From assembly GCA_964503335.1 (NCBI GenBank), contig CAZCZZ010000001.1:1-64000 (forward strand): DNA of 64,000 nt, in the 5' to 3' direction. Positions 36,116-44,110 of this stretch are shown piece after piece. Both the position numbers and the translations under genes were made by a program. The notes beneath the pieces were generated by a model. It saw only the letters and a program-made list of their open reading frames with translations. It was not told the DNA's origin and ran no database searches. The DNA comes from CAZCZZ01 sp964503335 (GTDB lineage: Bacteria; Verrucomicrobiota; Kiritimatiellia; CAIVKH01). The stretch's first letter is position 1. The number at the start of each line of letters is the position of its first letter.

Positions 36116-37060
36116 CTACGACTGCGCGGAGATCGTGCGCATGAGGGCGCGGACGTTGGCGGGGGAGCTGAGGCCGGGTTCCAGGCGGGACAGGGTGTCG
36201 CCGGAGAAGGCGGAGGCGAGGCGGGCGGTGTCGGCGAGGGACATGTCGGCGACCTGGGCGGCAAGGATTCCTGCGACCATGGCATCGCCTGCACCGACTG
36301 TGCTGACCACGTCCACATTGGGTGGCGATGCGACCACGGTTCCTCGCTCTGTAACGAACAGGGCGCCGTCGCTTCCCATGGACACGGCGACCATGCCAAT
36401 CCCTCTTCCGGTCAACGCGCGGGCGGCCTGAATGATCTTCTCCCGCGAATCGAGTTTGGAGCCGACGAGCGATTCCAGTTCGTGGATGTTCGGCTTCACG
36501 ATGTCGGGCACAGATTCAAGGCCTCGTTCGAGCGGCGTGCCGCTTGCGTCCAGGAGTACCTTGTAGCCCCGCTTCTTCACCGAGAGCGTGATGTCGCGAT
36601 AGATCGAGTCGCTGACGCCGGGCGGTACGCTGCCGGACAGGACAAACCACGACGCATTGAGCGTGTTGATTTCCGACGTGAAGGCCTCAAGGTCGAGCGG
36701 CGAGATCGTTGGGCCAGGGAAGTTGATGTCCGTGGTTTGTTTCCGGGCGGGGTCAGCGATCTTGATGCCGACGCGCGTGAATCCATTGATGCGCACGAAG
36801 AAGTTGGCGATCTTCTTTTTCAGGAAGAGCTGGTCGAAGCCTGAGCCGTTATCGCGTCCGAGGAATCCGGTTACGGCTACGTTGATGCCGAAATCCGCCA
36901 ACGCGACAGCCACGTTGACCCCCTTGCCGCCGGGATTCGATCGATCCAGTTCGACTCGGTTTACAGAGCCTGCGGTGAAATTCGAGATGGTGATCGTCCG
37001 GTCAATGGCCGGATTCAGGGTCACCGTGACGACATCCTGCATGGTGGACGCCTTGTTCAT
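36116..37060 (-). CDS. fruK: 1-phosphofructokinase
   Basis: A 314-aa PfkB-family kinase that converts fructose 1-phosphate, delivered by the PTS, to fructose 1,6-bisphosphate. It has VTLNPAIDRTITI at the N-terminus, SNPGGKGVNVAVALADFG, WFVLSGSVPPGVSDSIY and the ATP/anion-hole motif STVGAGDAMVAGILA with the catalytic Asp. Last gene of the fru operon; its start overlaps the EIIA-HPr-EI gene by ATGA. Confidence 0.93.
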   Translation of the reverse strand: MNKASTMQDVVTVTLNPAIDRTITISNFTAGSVNRVELDRSNPGGKGVNVAVALADFGINVAVTGFLGRDNGSGFDQLFLKKKIANFFVRINGFTRVGIKIADPARKQTTDINFPGPTISPLDLEAFTSEINTLNASWFVLSGSVPPGVSDSIYRDITLSVKKRGYKVLLDASGTPLERGLESVPDIVKPNIHELESLVGSKLDSREKIIQAARALTGRGIGMVAVSMGSDGALFVTERGTVVASPPNVDVVSTVGAGDAMVAGILAAQVADMSLADTARLASAFSGDTLSRLEPGLSSPANVRALMRTISAQS

Positions 37061-39519
37061 AAGGGCAGGGGAAGCTCCCGTACGTCATCCGCCGTGAGGC
37101 AGGCGAGGGCTTTTTTCGCCACGGCTTGGGCCTGCTTGCGAGAGATGTTCCGGAGCCGGGCTTTGACCGCGGCGATGCTGGGGAGGCTCATGCTCAGTTC
37201 TGTGACACCGAGGCCTGCGAGGATGATCGCGCCACGCGGATCGCCGGCGGTGCCGCCGCAGACGCCGACCCATTTGCCGGCGGCTTCCGCCGCGCGGACC
37301 GTGAGGTCAATCATGCGAAGCACGGCGGGATGGAGTCCGTCCACGTTCTTCGCCAGCGCAGGATGTCCGCGATCCATGGCCAGCGCGTACTGCGTAAGGT
37401 CGTTCGTTCCAATCGAGAAGAAGTCCACCTCTTTGGCAAACTCCTGCGCCATGAGCACGGTGGATGGCACCTCGACCATGATCCCGATCTCGACAGGAGC
37501 TGCGCCGAGTTCCTTCCGCACGGTTTCCGCGACTTCTTTTGCGGCGCGCAGATCCTCAAACGTGGCGATCATGGGGAACATGATCTTGACGGGACCCGTC
37601 GCAGCGGCGCGGTAGATGGCACGGAGCTGCGGGAGGAAGAGGTCGGGCTTGCGGAGGCAGAGACGAATGCCGCGGACGCCGAGAAACGGATTCTCCTCTT
37701 CGGGCAGGGAAAGGTAGGGCACTACTTTGTCGCCGCCGATATCGAGCGTGCGAATGATGAGGGGCAGTCCGTTGAGCGCTTTGGTCATCGTCGAGTAGGC
37801 CTCGAACTGCTCGTCCTCGGTGGGCGGTGACTCGCGTTCGAGGAAAAGAAACTCGGTGCGGAGCAGGCCGACACCCTCGGCGCCGGCTTCAACGGCTTTC
37901 GCGGCTTCCGCCGCTTTGCCGATGTTGGCGACGATTTCGACGCGATGTCCGTCGGTCATGACGGCGGGTTCGTAGCGTTTCTGGAATTCGATATCGCGCT
38001 GGCCTTGCAGGTCCACCCAGAAGCGGCGGGCGGACTCAAGATTCGCTTCGCTGGGGTCGATGTACAATCGCCCGGCGGTCCCATCGAGGATGCATGCGGT
38101 ACCGCCCTCTTGTTCCAGAAGCGCAGCCCCCGCGCCGACCATGGCGGGGATGTCGAGGGAGCGGGCGATGATGGCGGTGTGTGACGTGGGGCCGCCCATC
38201 GCCGTGCAAAGGCCGAGAATTCTCTTGGGGTCGAGCTTGGCTGTGTCGGACGGCGTCAGGTCGTCGGCCACCAGGATGACGGGTTCATCGGGAAGGTCTT
38301 TGTCCGAGTGACCCGCACCTGCCAGCAATCGAAGCACGCGCTGGCCGACGTCGTGCATGTCCACGGCCCGGGCGGCCAGGCGTTCGTCCTGCACATTCTT
38401 CATATCGGCGACGCGTTCTTCCATGGTGCGTTGCCAAGACCACGCGGCACTGTGTCCCTGGTCGATCAGCGCAGCCACTTCGCTCGTGATGTCTTCGTCG
38501 CCCAGCAGGGCTTGGTGCGCGCGGAAGATCGTGGCCTCGCTCTTGCCGGACTGCGTCTTCACCTTCTCGTAGATGTCTTCGATCTGGGCATGCGCTGTCG
38601 CAAGGGCTTGTTTGAGGTGCTGCTTCTCGGTGGCGGCATCCTTCGGCGCGTCGGTCACCTCGATGACCACTTTCTCGTAGTGAAAAAGTGGACCGATCGC
38701 GATGCCGGGCGATGCGGGAACGCCCGCGATGGACCGGCTGCCTTCAGCGGGTGTCCAGGCGAGAATCTCGGTCTTCGCCTCCTTTTCGTCTTCCTCTCCC
38801 AGTCCCGACTCGACGGCTTGCGCCAGCGCCTTCAATGCATCCTTTGCATCCGGGCCCGAGGCCAGGATCCGGATCGTTGCCCCGCCTGCGACCCCGAGTT
38901 TCAGGAGCGATGCGAGGGCCTTGCCGTTCGCGATCTTTGCGCCGTGCTTGACGCGGATGTCGGCGGCGTACGCTGTGGCTATCTCGATGAACTGGGTGGC
39001 GGGACGCGCGTGAAGGCCATGTTCGCCGACCACCGTCACGTCGACGTGGTGCGCTCCGGAAAGATCCTCTGCCGCTCCGCCTGTCCCGTCCGCATGCTTC
39101 GAAAAAGCGGCGATGATGTCGGCGGCTTTGTCGGTCGTGGCAAGCTTTTCGGCGAGTTCCGGATTGTCGAGCACGTCGGAGAGCGCGCTCAGCAATTCCA
39201 GGTGCTCGTCCGACTTCGCAGCAATGCCCACGACGAGGCGAACGATTTGTCCGCGATTCCATTCGACCCCCTTGGCCAATTGCACGACGGCCACGCCGGT
39301 GCGGCGGATCATGTGTCGCCCGTCGGCCTTGCCGTGGGGAATGGCGATGCCATTGCCGAGATATGTATTCGCCTGCGTCTCGCGTCCGAGCATGCTCTGG
39401 ACATAACCGGCTTCGATGTAGCCGCCCTCGACCAGAACGCGTCCGGTTGCACGGATCGCTTCCTCCTTGTTGCGGGCAGGTTCGCGCAGGCGAATTTCTT
39501 TTGATGTGAGTTCGATCAT
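37057..39519 (-). CDS. fruB: Multiphosphoryl transfer protein (EIIA-HPr-EI fusion)
   Basis: An 820-aa PTS fusion carrying the whole soluble phosphorelay. Residues 1-145 are EIIA-Fru with active His62 in GNGIAIPHGKADG. Residues about 158-243 are HPr with His170 in GEHGLHARPATQFIE. Residues about 262-820 are enzyme I with His447 in MGGPTSHTAIIAR and the C-terminal PEP-binding barrel (GIRLCLRKPDLF, FFSIGTNDLTQYALAMDRG, GVCGGTAGDP). The HPr segment has Ala where Ser46 is phosphorylated in Gram-positive HPr, so HPr-kinase control is not expected. Phosphate passes from PEP to FruA. It overlaps both neighbours by ATGA. Confidence 0.95.
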   Translation of the reverse strand: MIELTSKEIRLREPARNKEEAIRATGRVLVEGGYIEAGYVQSMLGRETQANTYLGNGIAIPHGKADGRHMIRRTGVAVVQLAKGVEWNRGQIVRLVVGIAAKSDEHLELLSALSDVLDNPELAEKLATTDKAADIIAAFSKHADGTGGAAEDLSGAHHVDVTVVGEHGLHARPATQFIEIATAYAADIRVKHGAKIANGKALASLLKLGVAGGATIRILASGPDAKDALKALAQAVESGLGEEDEKEAKTEILAWTPAEGSRSIAGVPASPGIAIGPLFHYEKVVIEVTDAPKDAATEKQHLKQALATAHAQIEDIYEKVKTQSGKSEATIFRAHQALLGDEDITSEVAALIDQGHSAAWSWQRTMEERVADMKNVQDERLAARAVDMHDVGQRVLRLLAGAGHSDKDLPDEPVILVADDLTPSDTAKLDPKRILGLCTAMGGPTSHTAIIARSLDIPAMVGAGAALLEQEGGTACILDGTAGRLYIDPSEANLESARRFWVDLQGQRDIEFQKRYEPAVMTDGHRVEIVANIGKAAEAAKAVEAGAEGVGLLRTEFLFLERESPPTEDEQFEAYSTMTKALNGLPLIIRTLDIGGDKVVPYLSLPEEENPFLGVRGIRLCLRKPDLFLPQLRAIYRAAATGPVKIMFPMIATFEDLRAAKEVAETVRKELGAAPVEIGIMVEVPSTVLMAQEFAKEVDFFSIGTNDLTQYALAMDRGHPALAKNVDGLHPAVLRMIDLTVRAAEAAGKWVGVCGGTAGDPRGAIILAGLGVTELSMSLPSIAAVKARLRNISRKQAQAVAKKALACLTADDVRELPLPL

Positions 39520-41240
39520 GTCGACGGGATTCTGCGTTTCACGACGAACAGGGCGAAGACGCTGACGGCGGTGCCGGCGAGGATCGCAACGAGGTAAGGG
39601 ATCAGCGGCGTCACGGCGCCCGGGATCAGGGCGGCGAAGATGCCGCCGTGCGGGACGACGAGTTGAACGCCTGCGACCATCGAGATCGCGCCGGTCGTTG
39701 CGGAACCGAGTGCCAGCGCAGGTATGACGCGCAAGGGATCCTTCGCGGCAAAGGGGATCGCGCCCTCGGTGATGAACGACAAGCCAAGGACAACGGCGGG
39801 CCCGGCCGCCTCACGCTCTTCCGCGTCGAACCGGTTCTTGAAGATGAATGCGGCGATGCCGACGGCGAGGGCGGGTGTCATGCCCGCCGCCATGACGGCG
39901 GCCATCGGGGTGTAGATCTTGCTGGCGAGCAGGCCCACGGCAAAGGTGTAGGCCGCCTTGTTCACGGGACCGCCCATGTCGAACGACATCATCCCGCCGA
40001 GGATGAGTCCGAGCAGGAGCGCGTTGGTGCCGCGCATGCTGTTGAGCCAGTTCGTCATGGCCTCGAGGACTTTCTGCACAGGCGGGGCAATCACGAAGAT
40101 CATCAGCAGGCCCACGATGATTGTGGAGAGGAAGGGCAGGATGAGGACGGGTTTCAGGCCTTCGAGATTCTGTGGGAGCCGAATTTTGTCGGCCAGGAAC
40201 TTTGTGAGATAGCCCGCGAGGAAGCCCGACGCGATGCCGCCGAGAAAACCGGCGCCCATGTTCTGCGCGAGCATGCCACCGACGAGGCCGGGTGCGATGC
40301 CGGGTCGATCGGCGATCGAGTACGCGATGAAGCCCGAGAGCACAGCGACGAAAAGGTGAAACGCCGTGCCGCCACCGATCTGGCTGAGCGCTGCCGCCAG
40401 TGTTCCCTTTTCATCCCCGGCGTGTATGCCGCCGAGCGCGAAGGCGAGGGCGATGGCGAGGCCGCCGGCGATGACGACCGGGAGCATGTAAGACACACCC
40501 GTCATCAGGTGTTTGTATGGACCGGTACGCCCCTTGGGGCGGGCTTTGCCTTGGTCGGTCACGGACGCCTGGCTGCCGACGGGAGCTTCAAGCGCGGCCT
40601 TGATCGCATCCTGTCCGGCATGCATCGCCGCCTTGGTGCTCGTGTTGTGCAGGCGTTTGCCGGCGAAGCGGGACAAATCGACCTTCGTGTCCGCGGCGAT
40701 GACCACGGCATCTGCTGCGGCGATTTCCTCCGGCGTGAGGGGCGTCTTTGCACCAACCGAACCTTGGGTCTCGATTCGGATCGAGTGGCCGAGCGCTTTC
40801 GCCGCCTTCTCCAGCGCGGCGGCGGCCATGAACGTGTGAGCGATGCCGGTGGGGCAGGATGTGATGCCGACGAGTCGCTTGCCGCCGGACGACGCAAGTG
40901 CCGCGGGCTCCGGTGCTGCGGGTGTTGCTGCGGGTTGCGGGAGGAGGGCGAGTGCGGATTCGATGACGGCCCGCGTGTTACGGATCGCCTCGCTTGTTGA
41001 TGTCTCGTAGATAGGCTTACCGGCGAAGCGGCGCGCATCGATCCGAATATCGGTAGCGAGGATGACGATATCGGCGGAGTCGATTTCGGAATCCGAAAGC
41101 GGCGTCTTGGTTCCGACGGAGCCCTGGGTTTCGACGACGATCTGGTGTCCCATCGACACACCGACCTTCCTCAAGGCCTCGGCCGCCATGATCGTGTGCG
41201 CGATGCCTGTTGGGCAGGATGTTACAGCGACAATCTTCAT
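39516..41240 (-). CDS. fruA: Fructose PTS transporter EIIBBC
   Basis: A 574-aa membrane permease that imports and phosphorylates fructose to fructose 1-phosphate. It has two EIIB domains: residues 1-100 (IVAVTSCPTGIAHTIMAAEA, Cys9) and about 122-220 (VGITSCPTGIAHTFMAAAAL). The EIIC domain of about 9 helices follows, with GVSYMLPVVIAGGLAIALAF, GFLGGIASGFLAGYLTKFLA, FDMGGPVNKAAYTFAVGL and FITEGAIPFAAKDP. The ATG at 41240 is used because it puts the first EIIB at the N-terminus; no strong ribosome binding site is visible. First gene of fruA-fruB-fruK, an order different from E. coli fruBKA. Confidence 0.94.
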   Translation of the reverse strand: MKIVAVTSCPTGIAHTIMAAEALRKVGVSMGHQIVVETQGSVGTKTPLSDSEIDSADIVILATDIRIDARRFAGKPIYETSTSEAIRNTRAVIESALALLPQPAATPAAPEPAALASSGGKRLVGITSCPTGIAHTFMAAAALEKAAKALGHSIRIETQGSVGAKTPLTPEEIAAADAVVIAADTKVDLSRFAGKRLHNTSTKAAMHAGQDAIKAALEAPVGSQASVTDQGKARPKGRTGPYKHLMTGVSYMLPVVIAGGLAIALAFALGGIHAGDEKGTLAAALSQIGGGTAFHLFVAVLSGFIAYSIADRPGIAPGLVGGMLAQNMGAGFLGGIASGFLAGYLTKFLADKIRLPQNLEGLKPVLILPFLSTIIVGLLMIFVIAPPVQKVLEAMTNWLNSMRGTNALLLGLILGGMMSFDMGGPVNKAAYTFAVGLLASKIYTPMAAVMAAGMTPALAVGIAAFIFKNRFDAEEREAAGPAVVLGLSFITEGAIPFAAKDPLRVIPALALGSATTGAISMVAGVQLVVPHGGIFAALIPGAVTPLIPYLVAILAGTAVSVFALFVVKRRIPST

Positions 41241-41392
41241 CGGTAACGTGGCGTTAACAGCGGCGACTCCGTGGAAGCATAGCCGCAAAATGACTCCTTA
41301 GCAACAGGCGTCGCGAGGTGGCGCGTTGTTGTAGCAGCCGACCAGCCGTTGGCTTTTCACGAAGGGTGTCGACCTTTGGTCTACGGCAGCGG

Positions 41393-41433
41393 TCAGAAAG
41401 AAAAGAGGCGGACCTTTGCGGGTCCGCCTCTTT
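41393..41433 (-). terminator. Rho-independent terminator of the PpiC lipoprotein gene
   Basis: A 13-bp perfect stem (41402-41414 with 41421-41433; AAAGAGGCGGACC and its complement) and a 6-nt loop. On the minus strand it is followed by TTTTCTTTCT. It lies 22 bp after the stop of the minus-strand foldase gene and is a textbook intrinsic terminator. Confidence 0.92.
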
Positions 41434-41455
41434 CGTTACGTTCTATGGTGCGCGA

Positions 41456-42577
41456 TTACCGGGCCATCGACGGGTCGAACATGGGCATCGCGGGTGCGGG
41501 TTCCATGCCTTCGGCGTACACGACCGCGGCGTTGGAGCGGACGCTGGAGACGAACTCCTGAGCCGCCGTCTGCTTGCGGCGGTTGTGGAGGTATTCGCCG
41601 AGGCGTTCCTTCACGTCTTCGAGCGCGAGCTCGCCGGCCTCGTCGTGCTTCGTGACCTTGATGATGTGGTAGCCGAATTGCGTTTCGACGACGGGACCGA
41701 TCTCATCGACCTTCTGCGAGAACGCTGCGTCTTCAAATGGCTTCACCATCTGGCCGCGGCCGAACGTGCCGAGATCGCCGCCCTGGGCCTTGCTCGGGCA
41801 ATCCGAGTTTTCCTTGGCGCAGGCCGCGAAATCCTCGCCGCCGGCGAGCTTCTTCTGGAGCTCCTCGGCCTTGGCCTTCTTGGCGAGCTTCTGCTCTTCG
41901 GTGTCGGCTTCGTCGAACGCGATCAGCACGTGGCTGGCGGAGACCGATTCGGGCTTGGAGAACTCTTCCTTGTTCTCGCTGTAGTAGGTCTGGATTTCCT
42001 CGTCGGTGGGTGCCGTGACGGCCTCGGTCTTGGCTTCGAGCAGCTTGTTGATACGCAGGTCGCGGGTGAACTGCGTCTTGAACTGGTCCATCGACATCTC
42101 GCGGCGGGCGAGGAAGTCCTCGAGCGTGACGCCGGCGGGCATGCTGCCCTTGATCTTCGTCACCGCTTCGTCAAATTCCGTGTCGCTGATCTCGACCTTC
42201 TCCTTTGTCACTTCCTGTTCGAGCAGCGTGCGGGTGACGAGGCTGTCGAGGGCCTGTCCATCAATCTGCTGCTGCATCTGGGCAATGCGCTCCGGGGGAA
42301 CGCGACCGCGCATATTGGCGATGGCGCCGGCCGTTTCCTTGTCGAGTTCACCACGGGTGATCTCTGTGCCGTTGACCGTGACGACGACGGTCTCGGGTGG
42401 GACAGCAGGTGCGGCGGGCGGCTGGAACAGATCGCTGGCGGCAGACAAATCGACCTCCTGGGCAGGAGCGGCAGTGACAGCCTCATCCTGCTTCTTTTCG
42501 GCACAACTGGTTGAGAGCAGGAACGGCAGTACCAGAACGGACTGCATTAGAATCTTCTGAAGACGCGGGAACGACAT
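41456..42577 (-). CDS. PpiC-type peptidyl-prolyl isomerase lipoprotein (SurA/PrsA-like)
   Basis: A 373-aa foldase. The N-terminus is a lipoprotein signal (LVLPFLLSTSC, Cys at about residue 25). A Pro/Ala linker and SurA_N-like helical region (TVNGTEITRGELDKE, MDGQALDSLVTR-like) follow. A parvulin domain lies at about residues 205-305, with VSASHVLIAF, GGEDFAACAKENSDCPSKAQ, GGDLGTFGRGQMVKPFEDAA and VETQFGYHIIKV. It should assist folding of exported or outer-membrane proteins from a membrane-anchored position. A sigma70-like promoter (42610-42638) and a strong terminator bracket it, so it is monocistronic. Confidence 0.92.
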   Translation of the reverse strand: MSFPRLQKILMQSVLVLPFLLSTSCAEKKQDEAVTAAPAQEVDLSAASDLFQPPAAPAVPPETVVVTVNGTEITRGELDKETAGAIANMRGRVPPERIAQMQQQIDGQALDSLVTRTLLEQEVTKEKVEISDTEFDEAVTKIKGSMPAGVTLEDFLARREMSMDQFKTQFTRDLRINKLLEAKTEAVTAPTDEEIQTYYSENKEEFSKPESVSASHVLIAFDEADTEEQKLAKKAKAEELQKKLAGGEDFAACAKENSDCPSKAQGGDLGTFGRGQMVKPFEDAAFSQKVDEIGPVVETQFGYHIIKVTKHDEAGELALEDVKERLGEYLHNRRKQTAAQEFVSSVRSNAAVVYAEGMEPAPAMPMFDPSMAR

Positions 42578-42609
42578 GGGCGAACGTATCCTTTCGGGTT
42601 AAACGGCAA

Positions 42610-42638
42610 ACTATTGGCAAGCTTCCTCCCCGTGTCAA
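42610..42638 (-). promoter_or_regulatory. Sigma70-type promoter of the PpiC lipoprotein gene
   Basis: On the minus strand, TTGACA (42638-42633), a 17-bp spacer, then AATAGT (42615-42610), placing the start of transcription about 25 nt before the ATG at 42577. The -35 box lies in and beside the loop of a hairpin (CCCCGTG 42628-42634, CACGGGG 42640-42646). Confidence 0.65.
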
Positions 42639-42752
42639 CCACGGGGAACAGCTTCCTTCTGCACCCCAACCGGCACACGCCGGTGGATGCTGCAGGGTTA
42701 GACACAGGAACGAGTGAGGCGTTCAACCGAAATGCATCTTTTTTCAAACGAG

Positions 42753-42841
42753 GCTCTTTTGCTCACACCGGCTGCAAGTCCGGAGAGGGCAACCCCGCAA
42801 CTTCACTGCCCGGTCCTACCATAGAGGTGCGGTGAGGGAGC
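42753..42841 (+). ncRNA. Candidate structured RNA (identity unknown)
   Basis: A closing stem pairs GCTC (42753-42756) and CTCAC (42762-42766) with GTGAG (42832-42836) and GAGC (42838-42841). Inside are a CCGG-CTGCAAGT-CCGG hairpin (42768-42783) and GGGC pairing with GCCC (42787-42790 with about 42808-42811). The words TGCAAGTCCGG and CCCCGCAACT recall the core of cobalamin riboswitches, but the B12 box and downstream region are missing, and no + strand gene follows for over 1 kb. The strand is uncertain because stems read on both. Confidence 0.3.
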
Positions 42842-42915
42842 ATAGCACTGCATGACACATCGCATGCACTGCAGTTCGACTGCGCCACGCTGCATTCGCA
42901 GGGATGTCGGCGGAG

Positions 42916-42962
42916 TTTCCAAGGATTGGACACGTTGACGGCCTCCATTTCCAATCTTTGGA
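42916..42962. repeat. Paired TTTCCAA/TTGGA palindromes
   Basis: TTTCCAAGGATTGGA (42916-42930) and TTTCCAATCTTTGGA (42948-42962), 17 bp apart, with CACGTTG between them. Near-identical units occur at 12038-12054 and 12072-12084 in the bioD 3' end, also with CACGTTG nearby, so this is a repeat family. Confidence 0.75.
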
Positions 42963-42971
42963 CGCATCGGG

Positions 42972-43943
42972 CTACAGCGGCCAGCGGAACGTGCCCGTAT
43001 CGAGGAAGGTGACCACTTGCAGGGCGGTGAACTCGGACTTGCGTTCCACGGCGTCGAGGGTGTTGAAGGCGTTGTGGGGGGTGAGGAGCACATCGTCGCG
43101 GGCGGCGAGTCGGAGGAGCAGGTCGGATTCGGAGCCGGGCGACGGCTTTATGCCTCCTTGCAGTTCGGCGGCGACCTGACTTTCGTGATCGAAGACGTCC
43201 AATGCAACGCCGCCAAGGTGTCCTGCCTCCAGCATGGCGAGCAAGGGTGCGGTGGGCGACAGCTCGCCGCGGGACACATTGATAAAGACACATCCGGGTT
43301 TGGCAAGGGCGAGGGTGGCCATGTCAAAGTAGCCCGCGTTCTCCGGCGTAAGGTTCATGGCGCAGGCGATGATGTCGGCCTCCGCAAGGGCTTGCTCCCG
43401 TGACGCATAGTAGACATCGGGGTGACGCTTGACGATGTCGACGCCGAGCACACGCATGCCAAGGGCCGAGGCGAGTCGGGCGATGTCGTGGCCGATTCGA
43501 CCGACGCCGAAGATTGCGACCGTGCGTCCGCGCACCTCGCGCCCTGTGATGCCGTCGCGAAGGAAGCTTGTGAACTGGCGTTGCTGGCGCGGCAGGCGAT
43601 GGAGGAGGGCGGTCCAGAGGAGCATGGCGTGTTCGGCGACCGACGAAGAGCAGTATTCGGGGAGAGCGCCCAAGAGGGGTCGGTCGGAACCGGCGCGACG
43701 CATGGGAAGGAGGTGATCGAAGCCGGTGCTCCGCGTCAGAACAGCGTCCAACGAGTCGAGCCAGGCCGTGGGAAGTCGGGATTGCGTGCGGATGCTGACG
43801 AGGCGTGACGGTGGCTGAGCGAGGCCGGAGCCTTGGACTGTGGACGGCGTGAAGACGGCGCGGATGTGGGGGGGCAGGTGGCGGCGAAGGGAGGGTTCCT
43901 CCTCGCTGAACGTTTCAAAGAAGAACACATCGCAGGCATCCAT
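42972..43943 (-). CDS. D-isomer-specific 2-hydroxyacid dehydrogenase
   Basis: A 323-aa NAD-dependent oxidoreductase of the D-lactate/D-3-phosphoglycerate dehydrogenase superfamily. The Rossmann motif is TVAIFGVGRIGHDIARLA (residues about 143-160). Catalytic residues appear as Arg in FINVSRGELS, Glu in ALDVFDHE and His in LTPHNAFNT. The N-terminal substrate domain has TRSTGFDHL and YCSSSVAEHAMLL. The overall pattern suggests a D-lactate dehydrogenase-like enzyme, but substrate cannot be fixed. Alone on its transcript; divergent from the channel cassette at 44111. Confidence 0.88.
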   Translation of the reverse strand: MDACDVFFFETFSEEEPSLRRHLPPHIRAVFTPSTVQGSGLAQPPSRLVSIRTQSRLPTAWLDSLDAVLTRSTGFDHLLPMRRAGSDRPLLGALPEYCSSSVAEHAMLLWTALLHRLPRQQRQFTSFLRDGITGREVRGRTVAIFGVGRIGHDIARLASALGMRVLGVDIVKRHPDVYYASREQALAEADIIACAMNLTPENAGYFDMATLALAKPGCVFINVSRGELSPTAPLLAMLEAGHLGGVALDVFDHESQVAAELQGGIKPSPGSESDLLLRLAARDDVLLTPHNAFNTLDAVERKSEFTALQVVTFLDTGTFRWPL

Positions 43944-43986
43944 GGTAAATCGGTCCGGATAAACGACCCACGAGACGACTACAGGA

Positions 43987-44013
43987 TTGACTTAAAGGGG
44001 TCCAGTTTAGAAT
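43987..44013 (+). promoter_or_regulatory. Sigma70-like promoter of the channel cassette
   Basis: TTGACT (43987-43992), a short 15-bp spacer, then TAGAAT (44008-44013). Both hexamers match consensus at five of six positions. Transcription would begin near 44020 and leave about 90 nt of leader before the ATG at 44111. Confidence 0.45.
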
Positions 44014-44110
44014 CATGCACAAAGCAATCGGGGGAATGTGCATACGAGATTGGGTCAGGCCCGGCTCGCTATGCCTTGCGGCTATACCAGCATCACGAAA
44101 GAGGGATTCC

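Larger units (their letters stand above)
42640..42971. other. Intergenic region with repeats and a structured block
   Basis: No protein gene is seen here. From low to high coordinate it holds a GC hairpin ACCGGC-ACAC-GCCGGT (42669-42684), an AT-rich patch (TTTTTTC near 42740), the structured block described separately (42753-42841), a stretch rich in CTGCA-like words (42845-42890) and two TTTCCAA/TTGGA palindromes (42916-42962). Both flanking genes run on the minus strand. Confidence 0.6.

Noticed and set aside
39648..41000. + strand frame of 450 codons opposite fruA, and a similar one at 41318-42514 opposite the foldase
   Set aside because: Both lie wholly antisense to well-supported genes and translate to Arg/His/Gly-rich sequence without domains.
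42753..42841. Complete cobalamin riboswitch
   Set aside because: Only the TGCAAGTCCGG and CCCCGCAACT words match; the B12 box partner region and a regulated + strand gene are missing, so only a candidate RNA is listed.
42753..42841. 4.5S/SRP RNA or RNase P RNA
   Set aside because: The conserved GGTCAGG...GGAAGCAGC tip of SRP RNA and the conserved P4 core of RNase P RNA were not found on either strand.
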